DNA of 64,000 nucleotides from contig JAYJMR010000046.1 in assembly GCA_037074705.1 (NCBI GenBank), positions 67,501-131,500 on the forward strand. The letters run 5' to 3'. Origin of the DNA: Zhengitettix transpicula. Its lineage: Eukaryota; Arthropoda; Insecta; Orthoptera; Tetrigidae. Under the pieces are notes generated by a model. That model was not told the origin of the DNA. It worked only from the letters and a program-made list of their open reading frames with translations, and made no database searches. Below are positions 11,949 to 25,740 of this stretch, one piece after another; position 1 is the stretch's first letter, and every line of letters begins with the position of its first letter. A program made the translations under genes and the position numbers.

Positions 11949-11992
<44 letters not shown>

Positions 11993-12172
11993 ACGACTGC
12001 CCGTTGTAATCTACGAACGTCTTCCTCGCCGCCGCACGCACGCAGCATAGTTGCAAGCGAACATTAGTAAAAACTTACAAATTAATATTCCGCGGATCGA
12101 ATTATTTTATAATTTTAATTTCTTCTCTACTAAAGTTTCTTTACATGTATATATATATACACTCTTCTGTGA

Positions 12173-12219
<47 letters not shown>

Positions 12220-12402
12220 ACGACTGCCCGTTGTAATCTACGAACGTCTTCCTCGCCGCCGCACGCACGCAGCATAGCTGTTGCAAGCGAACATTAGTAA
12301 AAACTTACAAATTAATATTCCGCGGATCGAATTATTTTATAATTTTAATTTCTTCTCTACTAAAGTTTCTTTAAATGTATATATATATACACTCTTCTGT
12401 GA

Positions 12403-12446
<44 letters not shown>

Positions 12447-12629
12447 ACGACTGCCCGTTGTAATCTACGAACGTCTTCCTCGCCGCCGCACGCACGCAGC
12501 ATAGCTGTTGCAAGCGAACATTAGTAAAAACTTACAAATTAATATTCCGCGGATCGAATTATTTTATAATTTTAATTTCTTCTCTACTAAAGTTTCTTTA
12601 CATGTATATATATATACACTCTTCTGTGA

Positions 12630-12675
<46 letters not shown>

Positions 12676-12858
12676 ACGACTGCCCGTTGTAATCTACGAA
12701 CGTCTTCCTCGCCGCCGCACGCACGCAGCATAGCTGTTGCAAGCGAACATTAGTAAAAACTTACAAATTAATATTCCGCGGATCGAATTATTTTATAATT
12801 TTAATTTCTTCTCTACTAAAGTTTCTTTACATGTATATATATATACACTCTTCTGTGA

Positions 12859-12904
<46 letters not shown>

Positions 12905-13087
12905 ACGACTGCCCGTTGTAATCTACGAACGTCTTCCTCGCCGCCGCACGCACGCAGCATAGCTGTTGCAAGCGAACATTAGTAAAAACTTACAAATTAA
13001 TATTCCGCGGATCGAATTATTTTATAATTTTAATTTCTTCTCTACTAAAGTTTCTTTACATGTATATATATATACACTCTTCTGTGA

Positions 13088-13129
<42 letters not shown>

Positions 13130-13524
13130 ACGACTGCCCGTTGTAATCTACGAACGTCTTCCTCGCCGCCGCACGCACGCAGCATAGCTGTTGCAAGCGA
13201 ACATTAGTAAAAACTTACAAATTAATATTCCGCGGATCGAATTATTTTATAATTTTAATTTCTTCTCTACTAAAGTTTCTTTACATGTATATATATATAC
13301 ACTCTTCTGTGAGTTAAAAAAAAAAAAAAAAAAAAAAAAACACGACTGCCCGTTGTAATCTACGAACGTCTTCCTCGCCGCCGCACGCACGCAGCATAGC
13401 TGTTGCAAGCGAACATTAGTAAAAACTTACAAATTAATATTTCGCGGATCGAATTATTTTATAATTTTAATTTCTTCTCTACTAAAGTTTCTTTACATGT
13501 ATATATATATACACTCTTCTGTGA

Positions 13525-13569
<45 letters not shown>

Positions 13570-13570
13570 A
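5236..13570 (+). repeat. Higher-order repeat of nine monomers (about 2.03 kb) in array 1
   Basis: Four independent markers recur every ninth monomer. The CTAGG variant is at 5709, 7727 and 9754. The AAATG variant (for ACATG) is at 6291, 8311, 10341 and 12373. The TTCGCGG variant is at 9377, 11407 and 13442. Short A tracts of about 25-28 nt lie near 7226, 9249, 11279 and 13316. Intervals are 2018-2035 bp. At least three and probably four higher-order copies are present, with some marker loss: CTAGG is absent in the last copy and TTCGCGG in the first. Edges are approximate. Monomers beyond about 13.9 kb lack the pattern. Confidence 0.88.
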
Positions 13571-13752
13571 CGACTGCCCGTTGTAATCTACGAACGTCTT
13601 CCTCGCCGCCGCACGCACGCAGCATAGCTGTTGCAAGCGAACATTAGTAAAAACTTACAAATTAATATTCCGCGGATCGAATTATTTTATAATTTTAATT
13701 TCTTCTCTACTAAAGTTTCTTTACATGTATATATATATACACTCTTCTGTGA

Positions 13753-13797
<45 letters not shown>

Positions 13798-13980
13798 ACG
13801 ACTGCCCGTTGTAATCTACGAACGTCTTCCTCGCCGCCGCACGCACGCAGCATAGCTGTTGCAAGCGAACATTAGTAAAAACTTACAAATTAATATTCCG
13901 CGGATCGAATTATTTTATAATTTTAATTTCTTCTCTACTAAAGTTTCTTTACATGTATATATATATACACTCTTCTGTGA

Positions 13981-14022
<42 letters not shown>

Positions 14023-14417
14023 ACGACTGCCCGTTGTAATCTACGAACGTCTTCCTCGCCGCCGCACGCACGCAGCATAGCTGTTGCAAGCGAACATTAG
14101 TAAAAACTTACAAATTAATATTCCGCGGATCGAATTATTTTATAATTTTAATTTCTTCTCTACTAAAGTTTCTTTACATGTATATATATATACACTCTTC
14201 TGTGAGTTAAAAAAAAAAAAAAAAAAAAAAAAACACGACTGCCCGTTGTAATCTACGAACGTCTTCCTCGCCGCCGCACGCACGCAGCATAGCTGTTGCA
14301 AGCGAACATTAGTAAAAACTTACAAATTAATATTCCGCGGATCGAATTATTTTATAATTTTAATTTCTTCTCTACTAAAGTTTCTTTACATGTATATATA
14401 TATACACTCTTCTGTGA

Positions 14418-14455
<38 letters not shown>

Positions 14456-14638
14456 ACGACTGCCCGTTGTAATCTACGAACGTCTTCCTCGCCGCCGCAC
14501 GCACGCAGCATAGCTGTTGCAAGCGAACATTAGTAAAAACTTACAAATTAATATTCCGCGGATCGAATTATTTTATAATTTTAATTTCTTCTCTACTAAA
14601 GTTTCTTTACATGTATATATATATACACTCTTCTGTGA

Positions 14639-14681
<43 letters not shown>

Positions 14682-14865
14682 ACGACTGCCCGTTGTAATC
14701 TACGAACGTCTTCCTCGCCGCCGCACGCACGCAGCATAGCTGTTGCAAGCGAACATTAGTAAAAACTTACAAATTAATATTCCGCGGATCGAATTATTTT
14801 ATAATTTTAATTTCTTCTCTACTAAAGTTTCTTATACATGTATATATATATACACTCTTCTGTGA

Positions 14866-14905
<40 letters not shown>

Positions 14906-15088
14906 ACGACTGCCCGTTGTAATCTACGAACGTCTTCCTCGCCGCCGCACGCACGCAGCATAGCTGTTGCAAGCGAACATTAGTAAAAACTTACAAATTA
15001 ATATTCCGCGGATCGAATTATTTTATAATTTTAATTTCTTCTCTACTAAAGTTTCTTTACATGTATATATATATACACTCTTCTGTGA

Positions 15089-15129
<41 letters not shown>

Positions 15130-15312
15130 ACGACTGCCCGTTGTAATCTACGAACGTCTTCCTCGCCGCCGCACGCACGCAGCATAGCTGTTGCAAGCGA
15201 ACATTAGTAAAAACTTACAAATTAATATTCCGCGGATCGAATTATTTTATAATTTTAATTTCTTCTCTACTAAAGTTTCTTTACATGTATATATATATAC
15301 ACTCTTCTGTGA

Positions 15313-15355
<43 letters not shown>

Positions 15356-15538
15356 ACGACTGCCCGTTGTAATCTACGAACGTCTTCCTCGCCGCCGCAC
15401 GCACGCAGCATAGCTGTTGCAAGCGAACATTAGTAAAAACTTACAAATTAATATTCCGCGGATCGAATTATTTTATAATTTTAATTTCTTCTCTACTAAA
15501 GTTTCTTTACATGTATATATATATACACTCTTCTGTGA

Positions 15539-15579
<41 letters not shown>

Positions 15580-15762
15580 ACGACTGCCCGTTGTAATCTA
15601 CGAACGTCTTCCTCGCCGCCGCACGCACGCAGCATAGCTGTTGCAAGCGAACATTAGTAAAAACTTACAAATTAATATTCCGCGGATCGAATTATTTTAT
15701 AATTTTAATTTCTTCTCTACTAAAGTTTCTTTACATGTATATATATATACACTCTTCTGTGA

Positions 15763-15804
<42 letters not shown>

Positions 15805-15987
15805 ACGACTGCCCGTTGTAATCTACGAACGTCTTCCTCGCCGCCGCACGCACGCAGCATAGCTGTTGCAAGCGAACATTAGTAAAAACTTACAAATTAA
15901 TATTCCGCGGATCGAATTATTTTATAATTTTAATTTCTTCTCTACTAAAGTTTCTTTACATGTATATATATATACACTCTTCTGTGA

Positions 15988-16029
<42 letters not shown>

Positions 16030-16212
16030 ACGACTGCCCGTTGTAATCTACGAACGTCTTCCTCGCCGCCGCACGCACGCAGCATAGCTGTTGCAAGCGA
16101 ACATTAGTAAAAACTTACAAATTAATATTCCGCGGATCGAATTATTTTATAATTTTAATTTCTTCTCTACTAAAGTTTCTTTACATGTATATATATATAC
16201 ACTCTTCTGTGA

Positions 16213-16254
<42 letters not shown>

Positions 16255-16437
16255 ACGACTGCCCGTTGTAATCTACGAACGTCTTCCTCGCCGCCGCACG
16301 CACGCAGCATAGCTGTTGCAAGCGAACATTAGTAAAAACTTACAAATTAATATTCCGCGGATCGAATTATTTTATAATTTTAATTTCTTCTCTACTAAAG
16401 TTTCTTTACATGTATATATATATACACTCTTCTGTGA

Positions 16438-16479
<42 letters not shown>

Positions 16480-16662
16480 ACGACTGCCCGTTGTAATCTA
16501 CGAACGTCTTCCTCGCCGCCGCACGCACGCAGCATAGCTGTTGCAAGCGAACATTAGTAAAAACTTACAAATTAATATTCCGCGGATCGAATTATTTTAT
16601 AATTTTAATTTCTTCTCTACTAAAGTTTCTTTACATGTATATATATATACACTCTTCTGTGA

Positions 16663-16704
<42 letters not shown>

Positions 16705-16887
16705 ACGACTGCCCGTTGTAATCTACGAACGTCTTCCTCGCCGCCGCACGCACGCAGCATAGCTGTTGCAAGCGAACATTAGTAAAAACTTACAAATTAA
16801 TATTCCGCGGATCGAATTATTTTATAATTTTAATTTCTTCTCTACTAAAGTTTCTTTACATGTATATATATATACACTCTTCTGTGA

Positions 16888-16929
<42 letters not shown>

Positions 16930-17112
16930 ACGACTGCCCGTTGTAATCTACGAACGTCTTCCTCGCCGCCGCACGCACGCAGCATAGCTGTTGCAAGCGA
17001 ACATTAGTAAAAACTTACAAATTAATATTCCGCGGATCGAATTATTTTATAATTTTAATTTCTTCTCTACTAAAGTTTCTTTACATGTATATATATATAC
17101 ACTCTTCTGTGA

Positions 17113-17155
<43 letters not shown>

Positions 17156-17369
17156 ACGACTGCCCGTTGTAATCTACGAACGTCTTCCTCGCCGCCGCAC
17201 GCACGCAGCATAGCTGTTGCAAGCGAACATTAGTAAAAACTTACCTGTTGCAAGCGAACATTAGTAAAAACTTACAAATTAATATTCCGCGGATCGAATT
17301 ATTTTATAATTTTAATTTCTTCTCTACTAAAGTTTCTTTACATGTATATATATATACACTCTTCTGTGA

Positions 17370-17411
<42 letters not shown>

Positions 17412-17594
17412 ACGACTGCCCGTTGTAATCTACGAACGTCTTCCTCGCCGCCGCACGCACGCAGCATAGCTGTTGCAAGCGAACATTAGTAAAAACTTAC
17501 AAATTAATATTCCGCGGATCGAATTATTTTATAATTTTAATTTCTTCTCTACTAAAGTTTCTTTACATGTATATATATATACACTCTTCTGTGA

Positions 17595-17636
<42 letters not shown>

Positions 17637-17819
17637 ACGACTGCCCGTTGTAATCTACGAACGTCTTCCTCGCCGCCGCACGCACGCAGCATAGCTGTTG
17701 CAAGCGAACATTAGTAAAAACTTACAAATTAATATTCCGCGGATCGAATTATTTTATAATTTTAATTTCTTCTCTACTAAAGTTTCTTTACATGTATATA
17801 TATATACACTCTTCTGTGA

Positions 17820-17861
<42 letters not shown>

Positions 17862-18044
17862 ACGACTGCCCGTTGTAATCTACGAACGTCTTCCTCGCCG
17901 CCGCACGCACGCAGCATAGCTGTTGCAAGCGAACATTAGTAAAAACTTACAAATTAATATTCCGCGGATCGAATTATTTTATAATTTTAATTTCTTCTCT
18001 ACTAAAGTTTCTTTACATGTATATATATATACACTCTTCTGTGA

Positions 18045-18085
<41 letters not shown>

Positions 18086-18268
18086 ACGACTGCCCGTTGT
18101 AATCTACGAACGTCTTCCTCGCCGCCGCACGCACGCAGCATAGCTGTTGCAAGCGAACATTAGTAAAAACTTACAAATTAATATTCCGCGGATCGAATTA
18201 TTTTATAATTTTAATTTCTTCTCTACTAAAGTTTCTTTACATGTATATATATATACACTCTTCTGTGA

Positions 18269-18309
<41 letters not shown>

Positions 18310-18492
18310 ACGACTGCCCGTTGTAATCTACGAACGTCTTCCTCGCCGCCGCACGCACGCAGCATAGCTGTTGCAAGCGAACATTAGTAAAAACTTACAA
18401 ATTAATATTCCGCGGATCGAATTATTTTATAATTTTAATTTCTTCTCTACTAAAGTTTCTTTACATGTATATATATATACACTCTTCTGTGA

Positions 18493-18533
<41 letters not shown>

Positions 18534-18716
18534 ACGACTGCCCGTTGTAATCTACGAACGTCTTCCTCGCCGCCGCACGCACGCAGCATAGCTGTTGCAA
18601 GCGAACATTAGTAAAAACTTACAAATTAATATTCCGCGGATCGAATTATTTTATAATTTTAATTTCTTCTCTACTAAAGTTTCTTTACATGTATATATAT
18701 ATACACTCTTCTGTGA

Positions 18717-18758
<42 letters not shown>

Positions 18759-18941
18759 ACGACTGCCCGTTGTAATCTACGAACGTCTTCCTCGCCGCCG
18801 CACGCACGCAGCATAGCTGTTGCAAGCGAACATTAGTAAAAACTTACAAATTAATATTCCGCGGATCGAATTATTTTATAATTTTAATTTCTTCTCTACT
18901 AAAGTTTCTTTACATGTATATATATATACACTCTTCTGTGA

Positions 18942-18982
<41 letters not shown>

Positions 18983-19165
18983 ACGACTGCCCGTTGTAAT
19001 CTACGAACGTCTTCCTCGCCGCCGCACGCACGCAGCATAGCTGTTGCAAGCGAACATTAGTAAAAACTTACAAATTAATATTCCGCGGATCGAATTATTT
19101 TATAATTTTAATTTCTTCTCTACTAAAGTTTCTTTACATGTATATATATATACACTCTTCTGTGA

Positions 19166-19206
<41 letters not shown>

Positions 19207-19389
19207 ACGACTGCCCGTTGTAATCTACGAACGTCTTCCTCGCCGCCGCACGCACGCAGCATAGCTGTTGCAAGCGAACATTAGTAAAAACTTACAAATT
19301 AATATTCCGCGGATCGAATTATTTTATAATTTTAATTTCTTCTCTACTAAAGTTTCTTTACATGTATATATATATACACTCTTCTGTGA

Positions 19390-19430
<41 letters not shown>

Positions 19431-19613
19431 ACGACTGCCCGTTGTAATCTACGAACGTCTTCCTCGCCGCCGCACGCACGCAGCATAGCTGTTGCAAGCG
19501 AACATTAGTAAAAACTTACAAATTAATATTCCGCGGATCGAATTATTTTATAATTTTAATTTCTTCTCTACTAAAGTTTCTTTACATGTATATATATATA
19601 CACTCTTCTGTGA

Positions 19614-19654
<41 letters not shown>

Positions 19655-19837
19655 ACGACTGCCCGTTGTAATCTACGAACGTCTTCCTCGCCGCCGCACG
19701 CACGCAGCATAGCTGTTGCAAGCGAACATTAGTAAAAACTTACAAATTAATATTCCGCGGATCGAATTATTTTATAATTTTAATTTCTTCTCTACTAAAG
19801 TTTCTTTACATGTATATATATATACACTCTTCTGTGA

Positions 19838-19878
<41 letters not shown>

Positions 19879-20061
19879 ACGACTGCCCGTTGTAATCTAC
19901 GAACGTCTTCCTCGCCGCCGCACGCACGCAGCATAGCTGTTGCAAGCGAACATTAGTAAAAACTTACAAATTAATATTCCGCGGATCGAATTATTTTATA
20001 ATTTTAATTTCTTCTCTACTAAAGTTTCTTTACATGTATATATATATACACTCTTCTGTGA

Positions 20062-20102
<41 letters not shown>

Positions 20103-20285
20103 ACGACTGCCCGTTGTAATCTACGAACGTCTTCCTCGCCGCCGCACGCACGCAGCATAGCTGTTGCAAGCGAACATTAGTAAAAACTTACAAATTAATA
20201 TTCCGCGGATCGAATTATTTTATAATTTTAATTTCTTCTCTACTAAAGTTTCTTTACATGTATATATATATACACTCTTCTGTGA

Positions 20286-20326
<41 letters not shown>

Positions 20327-20509
20327 ACGACTGCCCGTTGTAATCTACGAACGTCTTCCTCGCCGCCGCACGCACGCAGCATAGCTGTTGCAAGCGAACA
20401 TTAGTAAAAACTTACAAATTAATATTCCGCGGATCGAATTATTTTATAATTTTAATTTCTTCTCTACTAAAGTTTCTTTACATGTATATATATATACACT
20501 CTTCTGTGA

Positions 20510-20550
<41 letters not shown>

Positions 20551-20733
20551 ACGACTGCCCGTTGTAATCTACGAACGTCTTCCTCGCCGCCGCACGCACG
20601 CAGCATAGCTGTTGCAAGCGAACATTAGTAAAAACTTACAAATTAATATTCCGCGGATCGAATTATTTTATAATTTTAATTTCTTCTCTACTAAAGTTTC
20701 TTTACATGTATATATATATACACTCTTCTGTGA

Positions 20734-20775
<42 letters not shown>

Positions 20776-20958
20776 ACGACTGCCCGTTGTAATCTACGAA
20801 CGTCTTCCTCGCCGCCGCACGCACGCAGCATAGCTGTTGCAAGCGAACATTAGTAAAAACTTACAAATTAATATTCCGCGGATCGAATTATTTTATAATT
20901 TTAATTTCTTCTCTACTAAAGTTTCTTTACATGTATATATATATACACTCTTCTGAGA

Positions 20959-21000
<42 letters not shown>

Positions 21001-21183
21001 ACGACTGCCCGTTGTAATCTACGAACGTCTTCCTCGCCGCCGCACGCACGCAGCATAGCTGTTGCAAGCGAACATTAGTAAAAACTTACAAATTAATATT
21101 CCGCGGATCGAATTATTTTATAATTTTAATTTCTTCTCTACTAAAGTTTCTTTACATGTATATATATATACACTCTTCTGTGA

Positions 21184-21225
<42 letters not shown>

Positions 21226-21408
21226 ACGACTGCCCGTTGTAATCTACGAACGTCTTCCTCGCCGCCGCACGCACGCAGCATAGCTGTTGCAAGCGAACAT
21301 TAGTAAAAACTTACAAATTAATATTCCGCGGATCGAATTATTTTATAATTTTAATTTCTTCTCTACTAAAGTTTCTTTACATGTATATATATATACACTC
21401 TTCTGTGA

Positions 21409-21449
<41 letters not shown>

Positions 21450-21632
21450 ACGACTGCCCGTTGTAATCTACGAACGTCTTCCTCGCCGCCGCACGCACGC
21501 AGCATAGCTGTTGCAAGCGAACATTAGTAAAAACTTACAAATTAATATTCCGCGGATCGAATTATTTTATAATTTTAATTTCTTCTCTACTAAAGTTTCT
21601 TTACATGTATATATATATACACTCTTCTGTGA

Positions 21633-21674
<42 letters not shown>

Positions 21675-21857
21675 ACGACTGCCCGTTGTAATCTACGAAC
21701 GTCTTCCTCGCCGCCGCACGCACGCAGCATAGCTGTTGCAAGCGAACATTAGTAAAAACTTACAAATTAATATTCCGCGGATCGAATTATTTTATAATTT
21801 TAATTTCTTCTCTACTAAAGTTTCTTTACATGTATATATATATACACTCTTCTGTGA

Positions 21858-21904
<47 letters not shown>

Positions 21905-22087
21905 ACGACTGCCCGTTGTAATCTACGAACGTCTTCCTCGCCGCCGCACGCACGCAGCATAGCTGTTGCAAGCGAACATTAGTAAAAACTTACAAATTAA
22001 TATTCCGCGGATCGAATTATTTTATAATTTTAATTTCTTCTCTACTAAAGTTTCTTTACATGTATATATATATACACTCTTCTGTGA

Positions 22088-22132
<45 letters not shown>

Positions 22133-22315
22133 ACGACTGCCCGTTGTAATCTACGAACGTCTTCCTCGCCGCCGCACGCACGCAGCATAGCTGTTGCAAG
22201 CGAACATTAGTAAAAACTTACAAATTAATATTCCGCGGATCGAATTATTTTATAATTTTAATTTCTTCTCTACTAAAGTTTCTTTACATGTATATATATA
22301 TACACTCTTCTGTGA

Positions 22316-22360
<45 letters not shown>

Positions 22361-22543
22361 ACGACTGCCCGTTGTAATCTACGAACGTCTTCCTCGCCGC
22401 CGCACGCACGCAGCATAGCTGTTGCAAGCGAACATTAGTAAAAACTTACAAATTAATATTCCGCGGATCGAATTATTTTATAATTTTAATTTCTTCTCTA
22501 CTAAAGTTTCTTTACATGTATATATATATACACTCTTCTGTGA

Positions 22544-22579
<36 letters not shown>

Positions 22580-22761
22580 ACGACTGCCCGTTGTAATCTA
22601 CGAACGTCTTCCTCGCCGCCGCACGCACGCAGCATAGCTGTTGCAAGCGAACATTAGTAAAATCTTACAAATTATATTCCGCGGATCGAATTATTTTATA
22701 ATTTTAATTTCTTCTCTACTAAAGTTTCTTTACATGTATATATATATACACTCTTCTGTGA

Positions 22762-22806
<45 letters not shown>

Positions 22807-23199
22807 ACGACTGCCCGTTGTAATCTACGAACGTCTTCCTCGCCGCCGCACGCACGCAGCATAGCTGTTGCAAGCGAACATTAGTAAAAACTTACAAATT
22901 AATATTCCGCGGATCGAATTATTTTATAATTTTAATTTCTTCTCTACTAAAGTTTCTTTACATGTATATATATATACACTCTTCTGTGAGTTAAAAAAAA
23001 AAAAAAAAAAAAAAACACGACTGCCCGTTGTAATCTACGAACGTCTTCCTCGCCGCCGCACGCACGCAGCATAGCTGTTGCAAGCGAACATTAGTAAAAA
23101 CTTACAAATTAATATTCCGCGGATCGAATTATTTTATAATTTTAATTTCTTCTCTACTAAAGTTTCTTTACATGTATATATATATACACTCTTCTGTGA

Positions 23200-23243
<44 letters not shown>

Positions 23244-23428
23244 ACGACTGCCCGTTGTAATCTACGAACGTCTTCCTCGCCGCCGCACGCACGCAGCATA
23301 GCTGTTGCAAGCGAACATTAGTAAAAACTTACAAATTAATATTCCGCGGATCGAATTATTTTATAATTTTAATTTCTTCTCTACTAAAGTTTCTTTACAT
23401 GTATATATATATATACACTCTTCTGTGA

Positions 23429-23460
<32 letters not shown>

Positions 23461-23651
23461 AAAAAAACACGACTGCCCGTTGTAATCTACGAACGTCTTC
23501 CTCGCCGCCGCACGCACGCAGCATAGCTGTTGCAAGCGAACATTAGTAAAAACTTACAAATTAATATTCCGCGGATCGAATTATTTTATAATTTTAATTT
23601 CTTCTCTACTAAAGTTTCTTTACATGTATATATATATACACTCTTCTGTGA

Positions 23652-23689
<38 letters not shown>
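5236..23689 (+). repeat. Poly(A)-bearing satellite array 1, about 82 monomers of about 225 bp
   Basis: These are head-to-tail monomers. Each starts CACGACTGCCCGTTG, passes through a CG-rich run (CTCGCCGCCGCACGCACG), then an AT-rich part with a TA microsatellite (CATGTATATATATATACAC), and ends GTGAGTT followed by an A tract, mostly 33-45 nt. The non-A part is about 187 bp and nearly invariant. A-tract length sets monomer size: about 38 A gives 225 bp. The array starts after GCAAAA in the U2 3' spacer and stops when the last A tract meets TCCACC of the next upstream block. Copy number is estimated from length. The recurring ORF of 60-81 codons is one frame of the monomer read through the A tract as polylysine, with no sign of coding constraint. 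Confidence 0.97.
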
Positions 23690-23692
<3 letters not shown>

Positions 23693-24277
23693 ACCATTTT
23701 TTTTTACTTCTATATATATTTAAATAAATAAATATATATTTAAAAAATGGGGAAAATTTTTAATTGTCGCGTACATGTGAGCGCGTACTGTTTAAAGACA
23801 AATATTAACTTTGTTTACAAAGACCGCGTAACAATGGAAACGTCAACGTGAAAAATTGTAACCGTTATCAATTCCACTTAATTCGCACCGAACTCTGACT
23901 GTCTATTCGTTTCTTAGACGACGTCATTTCTTTTTTGCTCAATTTGACGGAACTCGTGTGTTTACGTGAGGAATTTAATTTTTTTCTCTTACATTTACGT
24001 ATCACCCTGCAGCGAGTGCAGGTAAGTGCCGCTAGGTGGGGACGTACTGTAACAATAAAACTGTTGATACATTTCAAATATTTTTATCTTTGAAGCCAAT
24101 TGTTTCCTTTCCCGCGATATTTAAGCATTCGACGGTTGACCTCACTTTCCGATCAGGATTTCAGGCGTTTCGCGGGGACCGCGTGTTTCGACGTATTGCC
24201 GCAGAAACATTTAACAATGCTCCCCGTTGATTACAATGGTGTCCGGAATAAAAGACCGTCCCGATCGAGGAATCTTT
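23690..24277 (+). promoter_or_regulatory. U2 upstream block, copy for locus 2 (588 bp, with promoter)
   Basis: The 588-bp block lies between a satellite array and the U2 start, and recurs at 40600 and 45453 at the same length. The only difference noted is T at 23764 against A in the other two. It starts with an AT-rich stretch (TATATATTTAAATAAATA) and becomes GC-richer towards U2. As expected for a Pol II snRNA promoter there is no obvious TATA box in the -35 to -25 region. The strict conservation next to a variable satellite fits a promoter kept under selection or homogenised with the gene. The 69-codon reverse frame and short forward frames inside it look like chance. Confidence 0.75.
24217..24240 (+). 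promoter_or_regulatory. Candidate proximal sequence element (PSE) of U2 locus 2
   Basis: Insect snRNA genes carry a PSE roughly 40-60 bp upstream of the start. This stretch (AATGCTCCCCGTTGATTACA and on) lies at -61 to -38 relative to 24278 and is unchanged before loci 3 and 4. The call rests on position and conservation, not on a consensus match. Confidence 0.4.
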
Positions 24278-24466
24278 ATCGCTTCTCGGCCTTTTGGCTA
24301 AGATCAAAGTGTAGTATCTGTTCTTATCAGCTTAATATCTGATACGTGGTGCATCGCACCACCAGAATATTAAACTCATTTTTGGAAAATGACGGAGTGT
24401 TAGGAGCTTGCTCCACATCTGTCACGGGTTGGCCCGGCTTTGCAGTATCGCCGGGATCGGCCCACC
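24278..24466 (+). ncRNA. U2: U2 spliceosomal snRNA, locus 2 (intact)
   Basis: This is the RNA of the U2 snRNP, which pairs with the intron branch site in nuclear pre-mRNA splicing. All landmarks are in order over 189 nt: 5' end ATCGCTTCTCGGCCTTTTGG (stem-loop I), the branch-point recognition sequence GTAGTA at nt 34-39, stem-loop IIa (CTTATCAGCTTAATATCTGA), stem-loop IIb (GGTGCATCGCACC), the Sm site ATTTTTGG at nt 101-108, and 3' stem-loops ending CGGGATCGGCCCACC. The start is set by the conserved ATCGC 5' end and the 3' end by the usual CACC terminus. It has an uninterrupted upstream block and a 3' box at 24483. It is the only copy in the window with everything in place, so it is the best candidate for an expressed gene. 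Confidence 0.98.
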
Positions 24467-25068
24467 TTATTGAAATTCAAACAAAGAAAGAAGTTTAACA
24501 TTCTGACGTATCAAATATTGAGTTGGAAGGCAGGTAAATTTTGAAATAACTGCGATTTCGCATCCAGTACAGGATTCACCTCTCTCGGCAATCATCTTCT
24601 CGCAGGCAGGACCGGGCACCAGCGAGTACAAGTAATTTTCCGGGAGAAGCCGTTGTCCGTGGCCACCAGCTGGACCACGCTCCCTATATATCTTTTGTAT
24701 TTCGCGAACGTCGTCGTCGCCGCCGCACGCACGCACGCAAGTACGATAGGATAACGCGCCTTTTACGAATATGTATCTGATACATATGTATTCAAAACAT
24801 CGTACTTTTTCCGCTCATTTCTTTCGGCTCAAAGGAAGTGTAATTAATATTCGTTGTTGACGGAAACTGCGTAGCTATATTGAAAACAGGGGTTCGTTGC
24901 CGTTAAAGCCTCTTTTAATTCTGTCACTTTCCCATAAATCTATCTCGGTTTTATTATAATTTAGACGTAAAATACCGACGTCTGGATTTCGATATACATT
25001 TATAAACAATGTATGCAATATACGTTTATTCCACCTAGCAGAGCGCCTCTTGGGCGGCCATCGCAAAA
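24467..25068 (+). other. U2 3' spacer block, copy 2 (602 bp)
   Basis: It appears to match the block at 4634-5235 along its length, including the 3' box, the imperfect palindrome and the satellite-like GAACGTCGTCGTCGCC segment near 24706. It ends GCAAAA before array 2. No gene is seen. Confidence 0.85.
24483..24491 (+). terminator. snRNA 3' box of locus 2
   Basis: AAAGAAAGA fits the AAARNNAGA core of the metazoan snRNA 3' box and starts 17 nt after the mature end, in the usual 9-19 nt range. The 3' box directs Integrator-dependent processing of Pol II snRNA transcripts. The same site occurs at 4650, 41961 and 51942. Confidence 0.75.
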
Positions 25069-25252
25069 CACGACTGCCCGTTGTAATCTACGAACGTCTT
25101 CCTCGCCGCCGCACGCACGCAGCATAGCTGTTGCAAGCGAACATTAGTAAAAACTTACAAATTAATATTCCGCGGATCGAATTATTTTATAATTTTAATT
25201 TCTTCTCTACTAAAGTTTCTTTACATGTATATATATATACACTCTTCTGTGA

Positions 25253-25287
<35 letters not shown>

Positions 25288-25470
25288 ACGACTGCCCGTT
25301 GTAATCTACGAACGTCTTCCTCGCCGCCGCACGCACGCAGCATAGCTGTTGCAAGCGAACATTAGTAAAAACTTACAAATTAATATTCCGCGGATCGAAT
25401 TATTTTATAATTTTAATTTCTTCTCTACTAAAGTTTCTTTACATGTATATATATATACACTCTTCTGTGA

Positions 25471-25514
<44 letters not shown>

Positions 25515-25695
25515 ACGACTGCCCGTTGTAATCTACGAACGTCTTCCTCGCCGCCGCACGCACGCAGCATAGCTGTTGCAAGCGAACATTAGTAAAAACT
25601 TACAAATTAATATTCCGCGGATCGAATTATTTTATAATTTTAATTTCTTCTCTACTAAAGTTTCTTTACATGTATATATATACACTCTTCTGTGA

Positions 25696-25740
<45 letters not shown>

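Noticed and set aside
5236..23689. CRISPR-like regular repeats
   Set aside because: The whole 225-bp unit is repeated with no unique spacers, and the context is a eukaryotic snRNA array.
24019..24027. Perfect 5' splice-site motif CAGGTAAGT in the U2 upstream block
   Set aside because: There is no exon or paired 3' splice site nearby. A nine-base match can occur by chance, and its repetition reflects the repeated block.
23868..24230. Small ORFs upstream of U2 (69 codons on -, 64 on +), repeated before loci 3 and 4
   Set aside because: They lie in the snRNA promoter block, overlap each other on opposite strands and show no known domain.
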